64,000 nt of DNA from Sphingomonadaceae bacterium (GTDB taxonomy: Bacteria; Pseudomonadota; Alphaproteobacteria; Sphingomonadales; Sphingomonadaceae): contig JACKKZ010000002.1 of NCBI GenBank assembly GCA_024236195.1, forward strand, positions 124,001 to 188,000, read 5' to 3'. Below the pieces are notes generated by a model. The model was not told the DNA's origin. It did no database searches and saw only the letters and a program-made list of their open reading frames with translations. Positions 1 through 8,941 of the stretch are shown piece by piece. The stretch's first letter is position 1, and each line of letters starts with the position of its first letter. The translations under genes were made by a program, and so were the position numbers.

Positions 1-1339
1 CACTGCAGGCGCTAAGGTCATGCTGTTTGAACGCAATTCCGGCAGCGGCGGGGCCTCCGGCCTGTCGGGTGGGGAAATCTATATCGGCGGGAATGGCGGC
101 ACCGAAGTGCAGCGTGCAGCCGGCTTCAATGATACTACCGCTGATTTCGCTGCCTATCTCAAGGCTGCGGGCGGCCCCTGCGCGGACGAGGCCAAATGCG
201 AGCTCTATGCCGAACAGGCACTTGACCATTTCGCATGGCTTAAGGCGCAAGGCGTGCCCTATCGCGGGAATTACCTGCCGGGCAAACATATCGAGCCGAC
301 TGACGATTCCACCCTGATCTGGTCAGGGAGCGAGGCGGCGGCACCTTTCTGCAACCTCTCCAAACCTGCCCCGCGCGGCCATGTGATCCAGCATATGGGC
401 TGGGGCGGCGGGCGCCCGTTGGTCGATATCCTCGAAGCAAGAGCGCGCGATCTGGGCGTGGAGGTGGTGGTCGATGCCCGCGCGGTGGCATTGGTGCAGG
501 ACGGTAAACGGATCGTGGGCTGCGTGGTGCGGATCGACAATGCAGACCGGTTCGTAAAGGCGGCAAAGGGGGTCGTACTCGCAACCGGCGGCTTCGTGAT
601 GAACGAAGAGATGCGGCGCAAATATTGCCCCGACAGTTTCCGGGTCAACTCCCCCATCGGGGACCAGGATGACGGGACCGGAATCAACCTGGGTGTCGGC
701 GCGGGCGGCGATGCCATCCATATGGACCAGTTCTTCACCACCTGCCCCTGGACCATGCCCGAACCGCAGGCGCAGGGCGTGTTCGTGAATGTCGCCGGTC
801 AGCGTTTCATCAATGAGGATTGTTATCACGGCCGCGTCAGCCGCTGCGCCGTGGACCAGCCGGGGGGCAAGGTCTACCTGCTGCTCGACAGTGCCCATTT
901 CGACCAGCCCCTCGAAATGGCAGGTATTACCATCGCCGGTACAGGTGACAGCTGGGAAGAGGTCGAGGCCGAACTGGAAATGCCTCAGAACACGTTGGCT
1001 GCGACCATGCACTTCTACAACCGCCATGCGGCCGAGGGGCGTGACCCGCTGTTCGACAAGAAAGAACCGATCCTTGTTCCGCTTGACCAGGCGCCATTTG
1101 TTGCGCTCGAACTGAACTTCCAGACCAGCTATTTCAGCTTTTTCACGCTGGGCGGGCTAAAGACTTCGACCGATGGCGAAGTGCTTGACCGTACAGGCGT
1201 GCCAATAGCCGGGCTGTTCGCTGCGGGGCGCTGTACCAGCGGGCTGCCCGCATGGGGCCATGGCTACAGCTCAGGCATGAGCCTTGCTGATTGCACCTTC
1301 TTCGGGCGACAGGCCGGACGGAAAGCGGCCACGCAATGA
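1..1339 (+). CDS. FAD-binding dehydrogenase, 3-ketosteroid dehydrogenase/fumarate reductase flavoprotein family (5' end outside window)
   Basis: The reading frame is open from base 2, reading TAGAKV before the first internal ATG at base 20, so the start and the GxGxxG FAD loop lie upstream of the window. What remains begins in the second strand of the FAD domain (MLFERNSGSGGASGLSGG) and ends with the family C-terminus GLFAAGRCTSGLPAWGHGYS followed by SGMSLADCTFFGRQAG. FAD_binding_2 enzymes of this type desaturate or reduce 3-keto steroids or related ring systems. The gene at 38754 has the same C-terminal layout (SGLSFADCIYSGRRA). The stop overlaps the next start (ATGA at 1336-1339), so it is translationally coupled to the EthD gene. 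The exact substrate is not visible. Confidence 0.85.
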   Translation, partial: TAGAKVMLFERNSGSGGASGLSGGEIYIGGNGGTEVQRAAGFNDTTADFAAYLKAAGGPCADEAKCELYAEQALDHFAWLKAQGVPYRGNYLPGKHIEPTDDSTLIWSGSEAAAPFCNLSKPAPRGHVIQHMGWGGGRPLVDILEARARDLGVEVVVDARAVALVQDGKRIVGCVVRIDNADRFVKAAKGVVLATGGFVMNEEMRRKYCPDSFRVNSPIGDQDDGTGINLGVGAGGDAIHMDQFFTTCPWTMPEPQAQGVFVNVAGQRFINEDCYHGRVSRCAVDQPGGKVYLLLDSAHFDQPLEMAGITIAGTGDSWEEVEAELEMPQNTLAATMHFYNRHAAEGRDPLFDKKEPILVPLDQAPFVALELNFQTSYFSFFTLGGLKTSTDGEVLDRTGVPIAGLFAAGRCTSGLPAWGHGYSSGMSLADCTFFGRQAGRKAATQ

Positions 1340-1701
1340 GCGGATGCAAGGTCATCGCCTTGCTGCGAAAGCGCGCAGAGCTGACCCGTGCGGAATTTAT
1401 CGACTATTACGAAACGCGACACGCCCCGCTGATCCTGTCGCTCCTGCCGAACATCAAGCGATATTCGCGCAATTTTGCCGATTTTTCTGGCGCTTTCGCG
1501 CTCGAAGGCGCGGCGCCGTTTGACTTCGACTGTGTCACGGAAATCAGCTTTGCCAGCCGTTCGGACTATGACGCATTCCTGGCCGTCGCAGCAAAGGATG
1601 AAATCGCGCAAACAATTGCCAGCGACGAAGAAAATTTCCTCGACCGCAGCGGCACGCGCATGTTTCTGGTCGATGAGCATAGTAGCGACATTTCGCCCTG
1701 A
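1336..1701 (+). CDS. EthD domain protein
   Basis: A small (121 residue) dimeric alpha/beta-barrel protein. The start is set by the ATGA overlap with the preceding dehydrogenase, giving MSGCKVIALLRKRAELTRAE; an in-frame ATG at 1291 would lie inside the upstream gene. The segment FIDYYETRHAPLILSLLP is the typical EthD signature (aromatic-rich helix followed by H-A-P). EthD proteins accompany P450 and ring-degrading enzymes, but their chemical role is mostly unknown. Two other EthD-like proteins occur in this window (30153 and 60229), so the family recurs within this cluster. Family assignment is firm; function is open. Confidence 0.8.
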   Translation: MSGCKVIALLRKRAELTRAEFIDYYETRHAPLILSLLPNIKRYSRNFADFSGAFALEGAAPFDFDCVTEISFASRSDYDAFLAVAAKDEIAQTIASDEENFLDRSGTRMFLVDEHSSDISP

Positions 1702-1726
1702 CGGCGCATTTGTGGGAGTGAGAACA

Positions 1727-2494
1727 ATGATCCTGAAAAACAAAGTCGTCATCATCACCGGGGCCGGACCGGGCATGGGCCAGGCTATGTGCCGGGGTGC
1801 GGCCAAGGAAGGCGCAAAGGTGATCGTCTCGGCCCGGTCAGTTGCTGCAATCGAGGCCATCGCGGCCGACATTGTCGCACAGGGCGGTGAAGCTGTGGCG
1901 GTGCCTTGCGATGTGGCCCGGACCGACCAGTGCCAGACGCTGGCCAAGGCGGCGCTCGACAGATGGGGGCGGATCGACGGGCTGGTGAACTCGGCCTATT
2001 ACCACCCGGACTGGCTGCCGCTGGAAAGCCATTCGATCGACCAGTTGCTGATGGCGATGGACGTGATCGCCGTGGGCGCAGTGCGTATGGCGCAGGCAGT
2101 TATCCCGTCCATGCGCGCACAGGGTAGCGGATCCATCGTCAATGTCTCCACCCTCGCGACACGCAAACCCATGCCTGCCGAAGGTGGCTATGCCATGGCC
2201 AAGGCTGCGCTCAACCAGTGCAGTCGCCAGCTCGCGGTGGAGCTGAGCGGCAGCGGCATAAGGGTCAACACCGCATTGATGGGCTGGATGGCCGGCGCTC
2301 CCTTGCAGCAATTCTTTGACGGGCTGGATGATGGCGGCGCGTTCGAAAAGCAGCGCGCATCGGAAATCCCGGTGGGCCATATCCCGCCCGACGGCGATTG
2401 CGCCAAAGCGGTCTATTTCCTGCTCTCGGATTACGCGAGCGAAGTCACCGGGGCCGCGCTTGATGTCAATGGCGGCGATTGGGTCGCAGTGTAG
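1727..2494 (+). CDS. SDR family oxidoreductase
   Basis: A classical short-chain dehydrogenase of 255 residues. The start at 1727 (MILKNKVVIITG) follows GGGAGTGAGAAC and is preferred to the longer open frame from 1475, which overlaps the EthD gene. The cofactor loop TGAGPGMG is at residues 11-18, and the catalytic residues are Ser141, Tyr155 and Lys159 (YAMAK). The usual NNAG is replaced by VNSAYY near residue 88. The C-terminus LDVNGGDW is typical. It sits between EthD and SRPBCC genes in one forward operon, so a hydroxysteroid or 3-hydroxyacyl-CoA dehydrogenase role is likely; the substrate cannot be read. Confidence 0.85.
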   Translation: MILKNKVVIITGAGPGMGQAMCRGAAKEGAKVIVSARSVAAIEAIAADIVAQGGEAVAVPCDVARTDQCQTLAKAALDRWGRIDGLVNSAYYHPDWLPLESHSIDQLLMAMDVIAVGAVRMAQAVIPSMRAQGSGSIVNVSTLATRKPMPAEGGYAMAKAALNQCSRQLAVELSGSGIRVNTALMGWMAGAPLQQFFDGLDDGGAFEKQRASEIPVGHIPPDGDCAKAVYFLLSDYASEVTGAALDVNGGDWVAV

Positions 2495-2505
2495 GGGGAC
2501 AGACA

Positions 2506-3036
2506 ATGCTGCTGGACTGGATGAAGACGCACCCGACGCTGGAGCAGGATCCGCTGGAGGGCTTTGACCCCGACGCCGTGACCGTCAGCATTGCGGTGGA
2601 CATCGCCGCACCTGCCCGCGTTGTGTGGCAAGTGCTGACTGATTTGCCCCGCTATAATCAATGGAACCCCTTTTGCGTCCGCGCGGAATCGACGCTGGAG
2701 ATGGGGGCTCCCGTGTTCATGACGCTCGTGAACTACGCCGTGCCCGGATCACTGGTGCCCAATTGCGAGAATGTCTGCGCCTTCGAGCCGGGCAAGCTGC
2801 TGAGCTGGGCAATGCCCTATTCCGAAGCCTGGCCCTATGCTGCAAGGCGGGACCAGGTGATCGAAACCACTGGCGAGGAAAGCTGTCGCTATTTCTCCAC
2901 CGATGCATTCCTCGGCACCAACGGCATCCATGTATTCCGGTTTGCCGGGCCATGGGTAAAACGGGCATTTGACGACTCCGCGCATGCGCTGAAAGCTCGC
3001 GCAGAGTCCCTTTACGCCGCCGAAATGGAAGGTTGA
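2506..3036 (+). CDS. SRPBCC (START/polyketide cyclase-like) family protein
   Basis: A 176-residue protein starting at 2506 after TAGGGGGAC; the longer frame from 2479 overlaps the SDR and has no ribosome site. The opening strand VSIAVDIAAPARVVWQVLTD followed by LPRYNQWNPF is the SRPBCC helix-grip signature (I-x-A-P-x-x-V-W-x-V-L-x-D...Y-x-x-W-N-P). The fold binds bulky hydrophobic ligands, so binding or cyclisation of a steroid intermediate is plausible, but no catalytic residue is evident. It lies in the first forward operon, 4 bases before the following SnoaL-like gene. Confidence 0.8.
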   Translation: MLLDWMKTHPTLEQDPLEGFDPDAVTVSIAVDIAAPARVVWQVLTDLPRYNQWNPFCVRAESTLEMGAPVFMTLVNYAVPGSLVPNCENVCAFEPGKLLSWAMPYSEAWPYAARRDQVIETTGEESCRYFSTDAFLGTNGIHVFRFAGPWVKRAFDDSAHALKARAESLYAAEMEG

Positions 3037-3040
3037 AATC

Positions 3041-3568
3041 ATGGCATACACCCTTCAGCAATTGTCTGACTTCGAGGACATCCGCACCCTCAAACATCGC
3101 TATTTTCGTGGGATCGACACTGCCGACTGGGAACTGGTGCGTGGGTTGATGTGCAAGGATGTGACGGTTGATTACAAGGGCGGTGGCTACCGCGTAATGA
3201 CCAATGGCGTGGAAGAAACCATGCTGATGCTGGCCAATGCTTTCCCGTCAAATTCGCTTGCCATGCACCACGGACATATGCCCGAAATCACCCTTACCGG
3301 GGACGATACTGCTGAAGGCATCTGGTATCTTGAAGACGTCTTCATCAGCCTTGAACGCAATGACCACACCTTCGGCACTGCGATCTATCGCGACCGCTAC
3401 CGCCGCGAAGGGGGTAGCTGGAAGATCGCCCATACCGAATATGAGCGGGTGATCGAAATCGTCTATCCGCGTGACGAGGCCGGACAGATCCATTCGCATA
3501 TGCTTGCCCGGACCGGATTGAAGCCGGAAGAGCGCACCGATGTCTCGCACCTGCTCGTATGGGAATAA
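3041..3568 (+). CDS. SnoaL-like / NTF2-like family protein
   Basis: A 175-residue cone-fold protein whose first helix (LQQLSDFEDIRTLKHRYFRG) and following D-x-x-D-W-E-L-V-R pattern are typical of nuclear-transport-factor-2-like enzymes. This superfamily includes ketosteroid isomerase, scytalone dehydratase and SnoaL cyclases. Catalytic residues cannot be assigned by eye. It closes the first forward operon and is tail-to-tail with the next SnoaL-like gene with only 2 bases between the stops. At least six relatives occur in this window. Confidence 0.8.
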   Translation: MAYTLQQLSDFEDIRTLKHRYFRGIDTADWELVRGLMCKDVTVDYKGGGYRVMTNGVEETMLMLANAFPSNSLAMHHGHMPEITLTGDDTAEGIWYLEDVFISLERNDHTFGTAIYRDRYRREGGSWKIAHTEYERVIEIVYPRDEAGQIHSHMLARTGLKPEERTDVSHLLVWE

Positions 3569-3570
3569 GG

Positions 3571-4029
3571 TTATAATTCCGGCACCGGCTCCATTGCTGG
3601 CGCATCCTTGATCCAGCTCATCACTTCATGACGTTCGGCAATGCGCCAACCGTCTTCAGTGCGCAGCAGCACGTCGCGATACCACAGGCCAATAAAGAAG
3701 GTCTGGCGGTTCCCCTGCTGGTCTTCATGGACCATGGGGTTGAACAGGATCGTCTTGCTGGTCGCCCGGTCCCCGTCGATTTCCAGCTTGGTAGTCGCTA
3801 CCAGATGCTGAAAGGCAGGAAAACGCTCGAGTGCCCTTGGCAGCCATTGCTTGATTTCGGCAGGCGATCCCTTTGCACCGCCGGTTTCGCTGTAGTCAAT
3901 CCTGGCATCAGAGGTGAAGATATCGTCCAACGCATCCCAGTCGCGCTCGTCGATTGCGAAACTGTAACGGGCGAACAGGTCCTGTATCTCCAGCCGGTCG
4001 GAAATTTCCTGAAGCGACATTTTCGGCAT
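3571..4029 (-). CDS. SnoaL-like / NTF2-like family protein
   Basis: A 152-residue relative of the neighbouring cone-fold proteins (MPKMSLQEISDRLEIQDLFA with YSFAIDERDWDALDDIFTSD). The start at 4029 is chosen because AGGAGGGG lies just upstream; an ATG 24 bases further out has no such site. The acidic Asp-Trp-Asp-Ala-Leu-Asp motif after the first helix matches SnoaL_4-type proteins. It is divergent from the aldo/keto reductase at 4182 across a gap that holds a palindromic site (4085-4100). Function unknown; a steroid isomerase, dehydratase or binding role is possible. Confidence 0.78.
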   Translation of the reverse strand: MPKMSLQEISDRLEIQDLFARYSFAIDERDWDALDDIFTSDARIDYSETGGAKGSPAEIKQWLPRALERFPAFQHLVATTKLEIDGDRATSKTILFNPMVHEDQQGNRQTFFIGLWYRDVLLRTEDGWRIAERHEVMSWIKDAPAMEPVPEL

Positions 4030-4084
4030 CACGCACCCCTCCTCGCTTCGCATCCTGCACAGTATGTCCGGGAATGTGAAGCAG

Positions 4085-4100
4085 GTACGTAAGGACTTAC
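4085..4100. promoter_or_regulatory. candidate operator, family GTnnGT-N4-ACTnAC
   Basis: GTACGT-AAGG-ACTTAC lies between the divergent SnoaL-like (4029) and aldo/keto reductase (4182) genes. Inside it, GTAAG-GA-CTTAC is a perfect inverted repeat. The same six-four-six layout recurs at 31465-31480 and 52401-52416, each time in a promoter region. The reader protein is not identified. Confidence 0.45.
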
Positions 4101-4181
4101 TTGTTCTGGCTAGGTCCGCGCGCTAGGCCAAGCGGCAATGCCCAGCCGGGCCCATTATGTATCGCCGGGAGACAGGAACCG

Positions 4182-5144
4182 ATGCTTTCTAAAGTCACAC
4201 TCAACAACACCGATCTTGCAGTCAGTCAGTTCTGCTATGGTACCAACATGCTCGGAACGGCGTTGGATCAGGGCAAGACCAATGAGATCCTTAACTGTTT
4301 CGTGGAACTTGGTGGCAACCTGCTTGATGGTGCGCGCATGTATGGCGACTGGGTTCCTGATGCACCATCGGGTGCCAGCGAACGGGCAATCGGTGCATGG
4401 CTCAAGACCCGCAATCGCGACGATGTAGTCATCATCACCAAGGGCTGCGGAATGGATTTGCGCAAGGGTGACTGGCAACCACGCGTAACGCCGGAAGACC
4501 TCGCGACCGACTTGTCGCAGAGCCTGGATCACCTGCAGATCGACACGATCGACCTCTACTTCCTTCATTCCGACAATCCCGGTGTGCCGGTTGAACCAAT
4601 GATCGACGCACTGCTCGAACATCAGGCAGCCGGGCGCATCCGCCATTTCGCTGCTTCCAACTGGTCGGCCGCGCGCATTGCCGAAGCCAATGCCTATGCC
4701 GCCTCGCTGGGCCAGACCGGCTTTGCCGCTTCGGAAACCTTCTGGGGCCTCGCCGTGCCCAATGTCGAAGCCGCAATGCAGCAGGGATATGTCCATTATT
4801 ACGAAGGCGAGTATGAGGAACTGCATGCCACCGGCCTGCCGATCCTCGCCTATGGCGCGCAGAGTGGTGGCTATTTCACCAAGCTGGCCAACGGCACCGT
4901 CAACGATATGCTCAAGGCGCGCTACGACAACCCAACCAACAAAGCTCGCTTCGCTGCTGCGCAGGCGTTGGCGGAAAAGCATGGTGTGTCGATCAACGAA
5001 GTCGTGCTGGCCTATCTGGCTTGCCAACCGAACCAGACCATCCCGATCTTCGGAGGCAGCAGCCCGGAACAGGTCCGTGACAGTGTCAAGGCGGCAACGC
5101 TCAACCTTGATGCAGCTGAGCTGGCCCAGCTGCGCGCTGGCTGA
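4182..5144 (+). CDS. aldo/keto reductase
   Basis: A 320-residue TIM-barrel oxidoreductase; the start at 4182 (MLSKVTLNNTDLAVSQFCYG) follows GGGAGACAGG, and the frame upstream of it is not conserved-looking. The catalytic tetrad of the family is visible as Asp49, Tyr54, Lys87 (IITKG) and His129 (LYFLHSD). The family reduces ketones and aldehydes with NADPH; in this setting a ketosteroid is a reasonable substrate, but sugar-type substrates cannot be excluded. Its last 44 bases overlap the end of the convergent AraC gene. Confidence 0.88.
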   Translation: MLSKVTLNNTDLAVSQFCYGTNMLGTALDQGKTNEILNCFVELGGNLLDGARMYGDWVPDAPSGASERAIGAWLKTRNRDDVVIITKGCGMDLRKGDWQPRVTPEDLATDLSQSLDHLQIDTIDLYFLHSDNPGVPVEPMIDALLEHQAAGRIRHFAASNWSAARIAEANAYAASLGQTGFAASETFWGLAVPNVEAAMQQGYVHYYEGEYEELHATGLPILAYGAQSGGYFTKLANGTVNDMLKARYDNPTNKARFAAAQALAEKHGVSINEVVLAYLACQPNQTIPIFGGSSPEQVRDSVKAATLNLDAAELAQLRAG

Positions 5145-6048
5145 CATTGACAAACCGGCTCGCCCGGCGGTCGTTGCTACGCGGTTGCGCCGGGCGAACC
5201 AGTACCATTCGGCGATAATTGGAAGCGGTCAGCCCCACCTGTTTGTGAAATGCGCGTGAAAACGCGCTGGTGCAGGAAAAATTGAGTTGCTCCGAAATTT
5301 GCGCAATCGGCAGATCGCCGCGGGCAAGCAATTCCTTTGCTTGTTCAATCCAGAAGCTTTGCACGAATTCCGACACAGTCCGCCCGGTGAGGCGGTGGAA
5401 CTGGCGCTGCAAATGACGCGTACTGATGCCGCAGGCAGAGGCGATTTCTTTAACCGCCATGCGCCCTCCCCGATCAGCCAACATGTCCTTGATGCGGCGG
5501 AATTGCCAGTCGGGTAGCAAGCCGCAGCCGGACTGCTGCCCGGCTTCAGCGCGCAATTCTCGCGCCACGGCGACCTCCAGCATCTCGCCCAGTGCGCCAA
5601 GAGCAGCACCGCTGTCAGGCGCATCAAGTTCCATTTCATGCTGGATCAGTTCCAGCACCGCACGCAACTGGGGTGACTGGATGTTGAGCAGAGCCTTGAG
5701 CAAATCGAAGTCTGGCGCAGCTTGCGGGGCAATCAAGCGCTCGCTGGCTTCCTTGCTGAGTTCACAGCGCAATATCCGGATCTTGCCGCCTGGACCGCGG
5801 GCACGGACCAAGTGCCCTGGATAGCGGATGAAGACGCTTCCCATGAGGCAGAAATTTGCGGGATCGAGCTCCGGAAAGCAGGCGGTCCCACTTGAGGAAT
5901 AGGGGGGGAGCGACCGCTCTACCGCCAGGTTCTCCTGACTGCTGGTATAGTCGACTATGGATGGCCAGTCCCATTCGAGCAGAGATACTTGCAACTGGCC
6001 GCCTGCCAGACGCTTTAGCTCTTTGGGACTGTCATCTTGCTTCGCCAT
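5101..6048 (-). CDS. AraC-family transcriptional regulator
   Basis: A 315-residue regulator with an N-terminal sensing domain and two C-terminal helix-turn-helix units (MAVKEIASACGISTRHLQRQ and PIAQISEQLNFSCTSAFSRA). It is a paralogue of the regulator at 60944: both share a W-P-S motif, a LPP...S..ACFPE segment, a F-I-R-x-P-G stretch and the HTH layout. It is encoded downstream of, and on the same strand as, the TonB receptor. The C-terminal tail of about 30 residues is extra compared with the paralogue and overlaps the aldo/keto reductase end. Likely a pathway activator responding to a steroid; the effector is inferred only. Confidence 0.88.
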   Translation of the reverse strand: MAKQDDSPKELKRLAGGQLQVSLLEWDWPSIVDYTSSQENLAVERSLPPYSSSGTACFPELDPANFCLMGSVFIRYPGHLVRARGPGGKIRILRCELSKEASERLIAPQAAPDFDLLKALLNIQSPQLRAVLELIQHEMELDAPDSGAALGALGEMLEVAVARELRAEAGQQSGCGLLPDWQFRRIKDMLADRGGRMAVKEIASACGISTRHLQRQFHRLTGRTVSEFVQSFWIEQAKELLARGDLPIAQISEQLNFSCTSAFSRAFHKQVGLTASNYRRMVLVRPAQPRSNDRRASRFVNVSQRAAGPAQLHQG

Positions 6049-6079
6049 CAGAACGCGTCAGACACCAGCGGCCCGGACA

Positions 6080-6098
6080 TCAATCCCAATGGGATTGA
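6080..6098. promoter_or_regulatory. perfect 8-3-8 inverted repeat between tonB-receptor and araC genes
   Basis: TCAATCCC-AAT-GGGATTGA is a perfect inverted repeat 32 bases upstream of the AraC start and just after the receptor stop. It lacks a T-run on either side, so a regulator-binding site for the araC promoter fits slightly better than a terminator. Confidence 0.35.
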
Positions 6099-6120
6099 GC
6101 CCGGGTCACAGGTAGCGGGA

Positions 6121-8388
6121 TCAGAAGCCAGCCTTCAATTCTACACCGAACACGCGCGGTTCAGACCACGGCGAGGTCTGCGAGAAATAGCCGCCCAGCT
6201 GTGAACCGATACCGATCACGAATTCACGCGAGCGGTGATCGAACAAATTGTTCACGAAGCCGGCAACCGAAACATCGGCGATTCCCAGCGGCTGGTCCCA
6301 CACGATGCGGGCATTCACCACTTCGCGCGGATCGGAGAGCCAGAAGGCATTGCCCGGAACACCCGGACCAGCCACTGACGAAGTGTAGATTTCGTCCTGG
6401 TAGGAATAGGTCGCATAGGCAGTAAGCGACGAATCCCCCGTGTCGATAATCCGCCAGTCACCCGTAATGGTAATCGAATGCTTGGGAACGAAAGGCAGCG
6501 TAAAGAAGCTGGTCACATCGTCGCCGACATTCACCGGCGAGCCCGGATTGACAGCAGGATCAAAATTCGTCCCAGCCGGGGCAAGGATCGATTTTAGCTG
6601 TGGATCGAGGTAGGCATAGGACAGCTTAAGCCCCACAGCATCGACAGGGCGAAGCATGAATTCGACTTCTGCGCCCTTGATCGTAGCACGACCGGCGTTG
6701 CTGGTGGCAACCAGCGTCAGGTCAACCGGGTCAACCGTGAAATCGAGCTGGAGATCCTTGAACTTGTTGTAGAATGCCGAAACGTTCAGCGTCGCCCGGC
6801 GATCCCAGAACTGCGATTTGAGCCCGACTTCGAAAGCTTCCACCTTTTCCGGACGGAAAGTAGCCGTCGCAAAGATTGGCGCGCCTTCGCCCGAACCACC
6901 CGCCTTGTATCCGCGCGAATAGCGGGCATAGGTCATGATGTCCGGTGTCCACTGCATGGACAGGTTCACCGAGGGGCTGAAATTGTCAAAGGCCTGACGA
7001 TTCGAAACCGCTGTTTCAAAGGGGAAACCGAAGAAATAGCTGCTGCGCACGGCGCTGCGCTTGTCATCTGTATAACGCCCACCAAGGGTCAGCTTGAGCC
7101 GGTCTTCCATCATGCGGACGGTTAGCTGCAGGTAGGCCGCCTTGGAAATCGACCGCGCATCAACTTCGCGGGTGGTCGAAACAAAGGTAAACGGCTTGAG
7201 CAGCAGCGGAGCAGCAAGCTGCTGACCCTGATCGTGCGAGGCCGTTTCCTTGAAGTAGTAAAGACCACCGGTAAAGTCGATCATGTCACCCAACGTGCCG
7301 ACCAGCTGCAGTTCCTGCGTATACTGCTTGGCGTTATACTGGTGTTGCTGTTCCACCGTAAGATCGAGACCTGGGACCGGCGGCGATTGCGCCACGCCGT
7401 AATTGACTGCCTGGTAGGCATCGGTCTTGCGATAGGACGAAAGCGAACGGATGGTCAGCCAGTCCGAAGCGTCCCACTGCAAGGTCAATTGGTGGTCCTG
7501 GAAATGCGCCTTGCTCAGCCCGATATCCAGCGGGGCATAGGTGCGATCAATGTCCGGGTTGTAACCCGGTACCGAAAAGGCAAGGTCCGGATTCACGTAA
7601 TAGGGTTGCGTCGAAGTAACCCGGCCGCGATCATAAGCGTAGTCCATCGTGAAGGATGGGGCCGGAGTCCAGCGCACAGCAACACGCCCGGCCAACTGGC
7701 CGCGCTTGCCATAGTTGTTCACTGCGCCCGGATTTTTCACCCAGCCATCCTGGTCGGTATAGACGATGGTCCCCTTAACCGAGATGTTTGCAAATTCGGG
7801 CAGGTTGAGGTTCGCCAGCGCACGGACATAAGCGCGGCTGCCGAAAGTCAGGCTCATATCAGCGCCAAGTTCGCCAGTGGGCTTCTTGGAAATGATATTG
7901 ACTGCACCGCCAGTCGTGTTCCGGCCATAGAGCGTGCCCTGCGGCCCACGCAGCACTTCGATACGCTCCGGGTCGCCAAGGTCGAGCAGCGCAGCCTGCG
8001 GACGGGAAATATAGAAACCGTCCATGTAGAGCCCGACGCCGCCATCCTTGGTGATCTGGCCGGCATCGGCCACGCCCTGGCCGCGCATGGTCAGCGAAAG
8101 CGTGTCGGACGAATTGGGATAGACCGCAACATTCAAACTGGGTGCGATCTGTGAAATACCCTTGAGGTCGCTGCTCGCCTGATTTTGCAGCGCTTCGCCA
8201 GTCACAGCCGTAATCGCAAGCGGCACTTCCTGCAGTTTTTCCTCGCGCTTCTGCGCGGTGACGACGATTTCGCCATTATTGGCTACCTCGTCCGCAGCGA
8301 GTGCGGGTGCAGACAAGGCGAGGCCGCCTGAGATCAGGGACGCCGCAATGGCACCGCGAGCACAAAAAGAAGTAAAGCTGACTTTCAT
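6121..8388 (-). CDS. TonB-dependent outer-membrane receptor (EdcT-like candidate)
   Basis: A 755-residue receptor. The start at 8388 follows GGGAGGGTGC; the signal peptide ends near APALA-ADE (residue ~32) and is followed by a TonB box (EIVVTAQKREE). The plug domain contains the LRGPQGTLYGRNTTGGAVNI signature, and the barrel ends with the aromatic terminal residue (ELKAGF). Such receptors import large hydrophobic or scarce substrates across the outer membrane. A receptor named EdcT is reported to take part in estrogen uptake in N. tardaugens, and this gene closes the leftward edc-like operon, so steroid uptake is the favoured role. A copy of the four-site operator lies upstream at 8455-8477. 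Confidence 0.9.
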   Translation of the reverse strand: MKVSFTSFCARGAIAASLISGGLALSAPALAADEVANNGEIVVTAQKREEKLQEVPLAITAVTGEALQNQASSDLKGISQIAPSLNVAVYPNSSDTLSLTMRGQGVADAGQITKDGGVGLYMDGFYISRPQAALLDLGDPERIEVLRGPQGTLYGRNTTGGAVNIISKKPTGELGADMSLTFGSRAYVRALANLNLPEFANISVKGTIVYTDQDGWVKNPGAVNNYGKRGQLAGRVAVRWTPAPSFTMDYAYDRGRVTSTQPYYVNPDLAFSVPGYNPDIDRTYAPLDIGLSKAHFQDHQLTLQWDASDWLTIRSLSSYRKTDAYQAVNYGVAQSPPVPGLDLTVEQQHQYNAKQYTQELQLVGTLGDMIDFTGGLYYFKETASHDQGQQLAAPLLLKPFTFVSTTREVDARSISKAAYLQLTVRMMEDRLKLTLGGRYTDDKRSAVRSSYFFGFPFETAVSNRQAFDNFSPSVNLSMQWTPDIMTYARYSRGYKAGGSGEGAPIFATATFRPEKVEAFEVGLKSQFWDRRATLNVSAFYNKFKDLQLDFTVDPVDLTLVATSNAGRATIKGAEVEFMLRPVDAVGLKLSYAYLDPQLKSILAPAGTNFDPAVNPGSPVNVGDDVTSFFTLPFVPKHSITITGDWRIIDTGDSSLTAYATYSYQDEIYTSSVAGPGVPGNAFWLSDPREVVNARIVWDQPLGIADVSVAGFVNNLFDHRSREFVIGIGSQLGGYFSQTSPWSEPRVFGVELKAGF

Positions 8389-8454
8389 TTGAAGCACCCT
8401 CCCAATGGTGCGAACGCCCCTTTCAAGGACGTCCAGCAATCATGATTCTGATAA

Positions 8455-8477
8455 ATACGATACTATCAGTTTCGACT
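8455..8477. promoter_or_regulatory. candidate TetR-type operator, copy 1
   Basis: A near-palindrome with left half ATACGATAC and right half GTTTCGA around ATCA. It lies 67-89 bases upstream of the TonB receptor start and touches the stop of the upstream hotdog gene, so the receptor probably has its own promoter inside the operon. It shares a 17-base core with the copy at 15475. Confidence 0.6.
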
Positions 8478-8941
8478 TAGCCCAGCAAGGCGGGGCAGAC
8501 CCACTCGGCGTCACCAATCGCCAATGCTGTCCGATTGGGTTCATTTGGTCGGCACAAGAGCATTGCCATTGACGAGCAAACCTCCCCCGATGTCCACATT
8601 TCGAGATCGAGCCAGACCCATTCAAAGCCGTCCCATGCGGGCTTGCGCTGCGTGACCGTGCCACCCAGATTGACCGTCATGCCCGGGCAAACCGGCCGGT
8701 TCATTTTCAGCCGCCAGCGCCCGATCCGGGCGCCCTGCCCTGCCCATTGCAGCGCATAGCCATGCAGCCATCCCGTCTGCGTGGGCGCGTTCATGATGAT
8801 CCCCGGCAGGTTCATCGCCAGCGCATGGTCATGGTCATGGTGCTGCGGCTGCCAGTCACGGCTTGCGGCAGCCCCCATCACGATATCGCGCGCCGTTACG
8901 ACACGGCTCAGAGTGGCTAGAGTTTGGGCGAAATCGCTCAT
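8477..8941 (-). CDS. MaoC-like hotdog protein (enoyl-CoA hydratase subunit)
   Basis: A 154-residue single hotdog domain. The segment SRDWQPQHHDHDHA near residues 27-40 resembles the hydratase-2 motif (D-x-N-P-x-H-x-D) with the Asp and His retained, so it is the probable catalytic half. It overlaps the stop of the next hotdog gene (ATGA), which matches the two-protein ChsH1/ChsH2-type steroid enoyl-CoA hydratases in which one subunit carries the active site and the other a non-catalytic hotdog. It likely hydrates the unsaturated CoA ester made by the acyl-CoA dehydrogenases in this operon. Confidence 0.78.
   Translation of the reverse strand: MSDFAQTLATLSRVVTARDIVMGAAASRDWQPQHHDHDHALAMNLPGIIMNAPTQTGWLHGYALQWAGQGARIGRWRLKMNRPVCPGMTVNLGGTVTQRKPAWDGFEWVWLDLEMWTSGEVCSSMAMLLCRPNEPNRTALAIGDAEWVCPALLG

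Noticed and set aside
1475..1726. Long N-terminal extension of the first SDR
   Set aside because: It overlaps the EthD gene in another frame; the ribosome site and the SDR fold point to the ATG at 1727.
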